In this document: positions 60,558 to 64,000 of the stretch, piece after piece
Position numbering within the stretch: position 1 is the stretch's first letter
Layout: each line of letters begins with the position of its first letter
NCBI GenBank assembly: GCA_026391835.1
Contig: JAPLDF010000073.1
Location: forward strand, 1 to 64,000
Length of the DNA stretch: 64,000 bases
Direction: 5' to 3'
Source of the DNA: Bacteroidota bacterium
GTDB taxonomy: Bacteria > Bacteroidota > Bacteroidia > Bacteroidales > FEN-979
Program-made: the position numbers and the translations under genes
The notes under the pieces: model-generated
What the model was told of the DNA's origin: nothing
The model's database searches: none
The model's input: only the letters and a program-made list of their open reading frames with translations

Positions 60558-63326
60558 TTAGTTGTCGAGTGGCAGGGAAAAATAGAAAGAGGCACCAATA
60601 TCTGTTTCACCCTCAGCCCATACTTCACCGCCGTGGCGTTTGACAATATGCTGTACAATTGCCAGTCCTACTCCTGTTCCTTCAAAATCTTTCACGCTGT
60701 GCAGCCGCTGGAAAACACCGAAAAGCTTATGAATATACTGCATGTCAAACCCTGCACCGTTATCTTTTATGCAGAAGATGCACTTCCCCTTTTCGATGCT
60801 GGAAGTGATGGAAATAATCGATTTTTCCTTTTTTGAGCTGTATTTTATTGCATTAGAAAGCAGATTTGACCATACCTGCCGCATCATGACGGCGTCGGTT
60901 TTAACCTTGCAAAGCTTGTCGATGTTCAGGGTAATGCGTTCCCGTGTGACCGCGTCGGTCATTTCCAGGAAAACGGAATCAACCAGTGTCTTCATGTTTA
61001 TTGCGGTGAGTTGCATCTCCGTGCGGCCCAGCCGTGAAAATTCCAGCAGGTCTTCGATAAGGTTTCCCATCTTCAGGGAGTTTTCCTGGATGATGGAACA
61101 TATTCTCCGGCCTTCCTCATCAAGTTTGCAGGCATAATCGTCGAGCAGTATCTGGGTAAATCCATGAATCCCCCGCAGTGGTGCGCGCAGATCGTGGGAT
61201 ACCGTGTACGAAAACGCCTCTAACTCTTTATTCGCCTCCATAAGCTGGGAAGTCCGCTGGCGTACCCGTTCTTCCAGTTCAGCCGCATAACGTTTCGACT
61301 CCTTGAGCAGCCGGGCCTGTTCGATCGCAATGGCAACCTGTCCGGCAACCTCCCCCGAAATATCTTTTTCTTCAGCGGTAATGATTCGCGGAGAGTCCCA
61401 CCCGACATGTAAAATACCCATCAACCCCTTCTCTGCCTGGAGAGGTACATTGATGCAGGATTTTATCTCTCCATCAGTCAACATATTGCAAGCACATGCA
61501 GAAGAAGACACATTCGTCATATCCTCCACAATCTCTGTTTTCCCCTGCCGGAGAAGTTCCATCTCCCCGAGTACCGTTTTAGAAAGCATTTTCTCCGGCT
61601 GAACGGGCTCTCCGCTTTTCAGTTCTGCGGCGAAAACCTGTAACTCTTGTGTTTCAGCATCCAGGAGTCTTACGCTGGTAATGTCACACTGCAGCAGGAT
61701 CAGCAATTGTTTGAGGGCAGCCTGAACGATGGCTTCGGGTGTTTCGGTTGCACGGAGGATGGCCAGGTCGATCTCATGGAGGTTACGCAGCCGTACCGAG
61801 TGGTTGAGCAGGGCATCTTCTACCTGTTTACGGTCGGTGATGTCCAGAACGGCAGACTGGTAGCCGATTACCTTGCCTTTTCCATCCATGACCACCGATG
61901 CCATTCCATGGGCGATAAAAACAGACCCATCCCGCCGCTTTGCTTCAAAATCGCCTTCCCATGCTCCATTTGCATCGAGCATGTCCATGATGTTGCCTGC
62001 ATCCGCGGGGTTCCAGAAGAAATTTACCAGGGGACGGCCTATGACCTCCTCTTTGGATGTGTAACCCCAGGTGCGCAAAAATGTGTTGTTGGCTTCGGTT
62101 AATACCCCCACCGGGCTGGCAATGCTGTTGGCGGCAATGGAAGCGTCGAAAACAAGGTTTTTGAGCCATAAAGCTGTTTCCGCCAGTTTGATCTGCGTGA
62201 TATCAAAAAATGTCACGATGACTTGCTGCAATTCACCATCTGCATTCCGTTCTGCATGGGTGCTGCATTGCACCCAGGTCGGGCTTTCGCGGTCGGGCCG
62301 TACGATGCCCAGCACGATTTCTGAAACCGGTCGGGCAGTTGACATTGCAAGGCTTACCGGGTACTCTTCTGTCGTTATGCGTGTTCCGTCTTCCATGATA
62401 AAGAACCAGGCAGGGTCAATGGATTTTTTCCCCTGCAGTTGCTCCTCAGTCAGGCCAAGAAGTTCGGAAGCCTTAGGGTTTGAAAATATTATGCTGGTAT
62501 CCGGGGCATGCACCACAACCCCGGTATGGAGGTTCCAGAGCAATGCCCGGTACTTCTCTTCACCTTCCCTGAGCGCATTTTCCGCCGCTTTAAGTTCGGA
62601 AATATCGACAAAAACCCCTTCAATCCTCTGGGGGCGAAAGTCTTTATCTTTAACCATATGGGCACTTGCCATAATGGTTATTCTTTTTCCCGTTTTCGTG
62701 GTGAGGTCAACAGGGTACTTGGAAATAAAACCATCCGATGCCAGGGAAGCAAGGTATTCTGCACGTTGATCAGGCCGCAGCCAGAAATCGGGTAAAAAAA
62801 GTCCTCTCAGGTCTTCTGTTGTTTCGAACCCAAGGATGCGGTTGAATGCCTGGTTGTGCGCAAGAAGGCGGCCTTCGGGTGTGATACTGTAAAATCCCTC
62901 GTCAAGGTTGAAAATCGTTTCACGGAATTTCTGCTCACTTTCACGCAGGGCACGTTCTGCTGTTTTTCGTTCGGTGATATCGATGGAAAAGATATATACA
63001 CCTTCCGGTGCTGGCTGTATGCTGAGTTCGAACCATCCCACCTTCCCGTCGGGATACGAAAACTCATTTTCAATACGATGGGGAACACGGTCCCTGAGTG
63101 TATGGTCAATTAATCTGAATAGTTCCGTCTGCTCGCAGCCGGGCCAGGTGTCCTGGTATTTCCTGCCAGGCAAGTATCCCCCGGGGAGGCGGCTATGTTC
63201 CTCTGCAACATGGTTGAGATAAATGTATCTCCAGTCGAAACCGATGATCTGGCAGCCTTCCAGGATGTTGTCAAGCATCGACCGGAAACGTTCTTCATTG
63301 ATTCGCAGTGATTCAATATCCATCAT
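60558..63326 (-). CDS. multi-PAS/GAF sensor histidine kinase
   Basis: A 922-residue soluble sensor kinase. Four PAS domains in tandem (about 10-120, 125-245, 250-375 and 380-505; three end in the ITERK/ITDRK-type linker) are followed by a GAF domain (about 520-670), HisKA with His711 in SHDLRAPLRG and a C-terminal HATPase_c (DNGAGF, GTGVGLAI). No membrane helices. Ligands unknown. The kinase core is about 158/221 identical (hand count) to that of the HMA kinase downstream, so the pair arose by duplication and domain shuffling at the sensor end. A TATATTTG element (63355-63362) lies 28 nt upstream. Confidence 0.92.
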   Translation of the reverse strand: MMDIESLRINEERFRSMLDNILEGCQIIGFDWRYIYLNHVAEEHSRLPGGYLPGRKYQDTWPGCEQTELFRLIDHTLRDRVPHRIENEFSYPDGKVGWFELSIQPAPEGVYIFSIDITERKTAERALRESEQKFRETIFNLDEGFYSITPEGRLLAHNQAFNRILGFETTEDLRGLFLPDFWLRPDQRAEYLASLASDGFISKYPVDLTTKTGKRITIMASAHMVKDKDFRPQRIEGVFVDISELKAAENALREGEEKYRALLWNLHTGVVVHAPDTSIIFSNPKASELLGLTEEQLQGKKSIDPAWFFIMEDGTRITTEEYPVSLAMSTARPVSEIVLGIVRPDRESPTWVQCSTHAERNADGELQQVIVTFFDITQIKLAETALWLKNLVFDASIAANSIASPVGVLTEANNTFLRTWGYTSKEEVIGRPLVNFFWNPADAGNIMDMLDANGAWEGDFEAKRRDGSVFIAHGMASVVMDGKGKVIGYQSAVLDITDRKQVEDALLNHSVRLRNLHEIDLAILRATETPEAIVQAALKQLLILLQCDITSVRLLDAETQELQVFAAELKSGEPVQPEKMLSKTVLGEMELLRQGKTEIVEDMTNVSSSACACNMLTDGEIKSCINVPLQAEKGLMGILHVGWDSPRIITAEEKDISGEVAGQVAIAIEQARLLKESKRYAAELEERVRQRTSQLMEANKELEAFSYTVSHDLRAPLRGIHGFTQILLDDYACKLDEEGRRICSIIQENSLKMGNLIEDLLEFSRLGRTEMQLTAINMKTLVDSVFLEMTDAVTRERITLNIDKLCKVKTDAVMMRQVWSNLLSNAIKYSSKKEKSIISITSSIEKGKCIFCIKDNGAGFDMQYIHKLFGVFQRLHSVKDFEGTGVGLAIVQHIVKRHGGEVWAEGETDIGASFYFSLPLDN

Positions 63327-63354
63327 GCGGCTGGTTGTATCCCTTTAAGCACAT

Positions 63355-63362
63355 CAAATATA
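63355..63362 (-). promoter_or_regulatory. -7 element for the multi-PAS kinase
   Basis: Minus strand TATATTTG (TAnnTTTG), 28 nt upstream of the start codon; no clear -33. Confidence 0.38.
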
Positions 63363-63474
63363 CTCTTTTATAATGGAATATGACCGATTCCGGACGTTTT
63401 TTCCGTCGCAGGTTAATTTTCCGGAACCAGGAACCGATTTCTGCCGGGCTCACCATAACATACAGGATTTTTGT

Positions 63475-63482
63475 TACCTTTG
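63475..63482 (+). promoter_or_regulatory. -7 element for the truncated secreted-protein gene
   Basis: TACCTTTG (TAnnTTTG), 27 nt upstream of the ATG at 63510; no clear TTTG at 19-21 nt upstream. Confidence 0.4.
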
Positions 63483-63509
63483 CAGAACACTTCACCAAAC
63501 CAACAAACT

Positions 63510-64000
63510 ATGGCACGAAACTTACTTTTTACGGCACTCTTATCGTTGTTCATGCTGGCATTGCAGGCACAGGACCGGCCCATTCACCCCACCGACATCA
63601 CAACCGGCACCTATTACGGTTTGAGCCGGCCATTGCGGGATATTCCTGCCATGACGGCAGATGAATTCCATCAGTTGGAATTGAAAGGGCTTAAACGTAC
63701 CCTGAACAAGGATCTGAAAAACCGTATTTTCCCTTTTGCAGAAACGGCATTGCCCAAGGGCACCGATCCTGCCTGGCAGGATTTTATGGGTGCCACCATG
63801 GGCAACAAGGCCCCCATCAAGAATTTTGACGGACAAACCTCTCCATATTATCCCCCCGATTGCAACGGCACTGCAGGCCCCAACCACTTCATGCAGACCA
63901 TCAATACCGTTTACGCCATTTATGACAAGGCGGGAGCCCTTGTGGCAGGTCCTACAAATATGAACCAACTGTTTGGCAATGTACCGGGTTCCAACCGCAA
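63510..64000 (+). CDS. secreted protein, N-terminal part only (cut by window end)
   Basis: An ATG at 63510 opens a frame that runs off the window after 163 codons. The start gives a signal peptide (MARNLLFTALLSLFMLALQAQ). The mature part includes PPDCNGTAGPNHFMQTINTVYAIYDK, a pattern I associate with large secreted Bacteroidetes proteins that often end in a T9SS domain; the C-terminus is outside the window. Function unknown. It is divergent from the multi-PAS kinase. Confidence 0.8.
   Translation, partial: MARNLLFTALLSLFMLALQAQDRPIHPTDITTGTYYGLSRPLRDIPAMTADEFHQLELKGLKRTLNKDLKNRIFPFAETALPKGTDPAWQDFMGATMGNKAPIKNFDGQTSPYYPPDCNGTAGPNHFMQTINTVYAIYDKAGALVAGPTNMNQLFGNVPGSNR

Noticed and set aside
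1-64000. tRNA, rRNA or riboswitch genes
   Set aside because: I found no cloverleaf, rRNA core sequence or known riboswitch motif in the gaps, but I could not run a covariance search.

Overview
The window comes from a Bacteroidota (Bacteroidetes) chromosome, most likely an environmental, non-Bacteroides member of the Bacteroidia. The evidence is SusC/SusD pairs, several type IX secretion (T9SS, Por) C-terminal sorting domains, a DUF3078 protein, lipoproteins of Bacteroidetes type, and promoter candidates of the TTTG-N19-TAnnTTTG class with few Shine-Dalgarno sites. Nearly all genes lie on the minus strand. I see no rRNA, tRNA, CRISPR array, insertion sequence or phage gene.

Layout. 1-6.4 kb: a possible decayed T9SS tail, lpxD (lipid A), a GT-C-like membrane protein, a TPR protein and an outer-membrane beta-barrel. 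6.7-8.4 kb: a DUF4440-like lipoprotein and a low-complexity secreted protein. 8.4-14.3 kb: a complete AcrAB-TolC-type RND efflux operon. 14.4-18.9 kb: a potassium channel, a 900-residue secreted protein with the best promoter in the window, and a beta-barrel protein. 19.1-24.4 kb: a second RND tripartite operon with overlapping genes. 24.4-55 kb: a large starch/maltodextrin utilisation locus. 55-56.6 kb: a DUF3078 protein and mscL. 56.7-58.9 kb: an orphan molybdopterin oxidoreductase. 59-63.3 kb: two paralogous histidine kinases. 63.5 kb to the end: a truncated secreted protein.

The starch locus is the functional core. SusC/SusD/SusE capture glucans at the outer membrane. Surface or periplasmic GH13 enzymes (39158-41548, 37799-39151, the T9SS-exported 24436-27276 and the neopullulanase-like 44435-46282) cut them. 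Two MFS sugar transporters import maltodextrins, and MalQ and GlgB process them in the cytoplasm. A T9SS protein with three starch-binding-like modules and a T9SS esterase are also encoded there. No SusR- or LacI-type regulator lies inside the locus.

Most unusual features: (1) a second SusD and a second SusE whose lipoprotein anchors are both replaced by the same 230-residue N-terminal module containing a T9SS-CTD-like fold; (2) a histidine kinase with an N-terminal heavy-metal (HMA, GMxCxxC) domain; (3) a GxxExxY gene bounded by inverted GC-rich repeats inside the starch locus; (4) a set of intergenic arrays with periods of 7, 8 or 9 nt that abut starts and run through stop codons of flanking genes.
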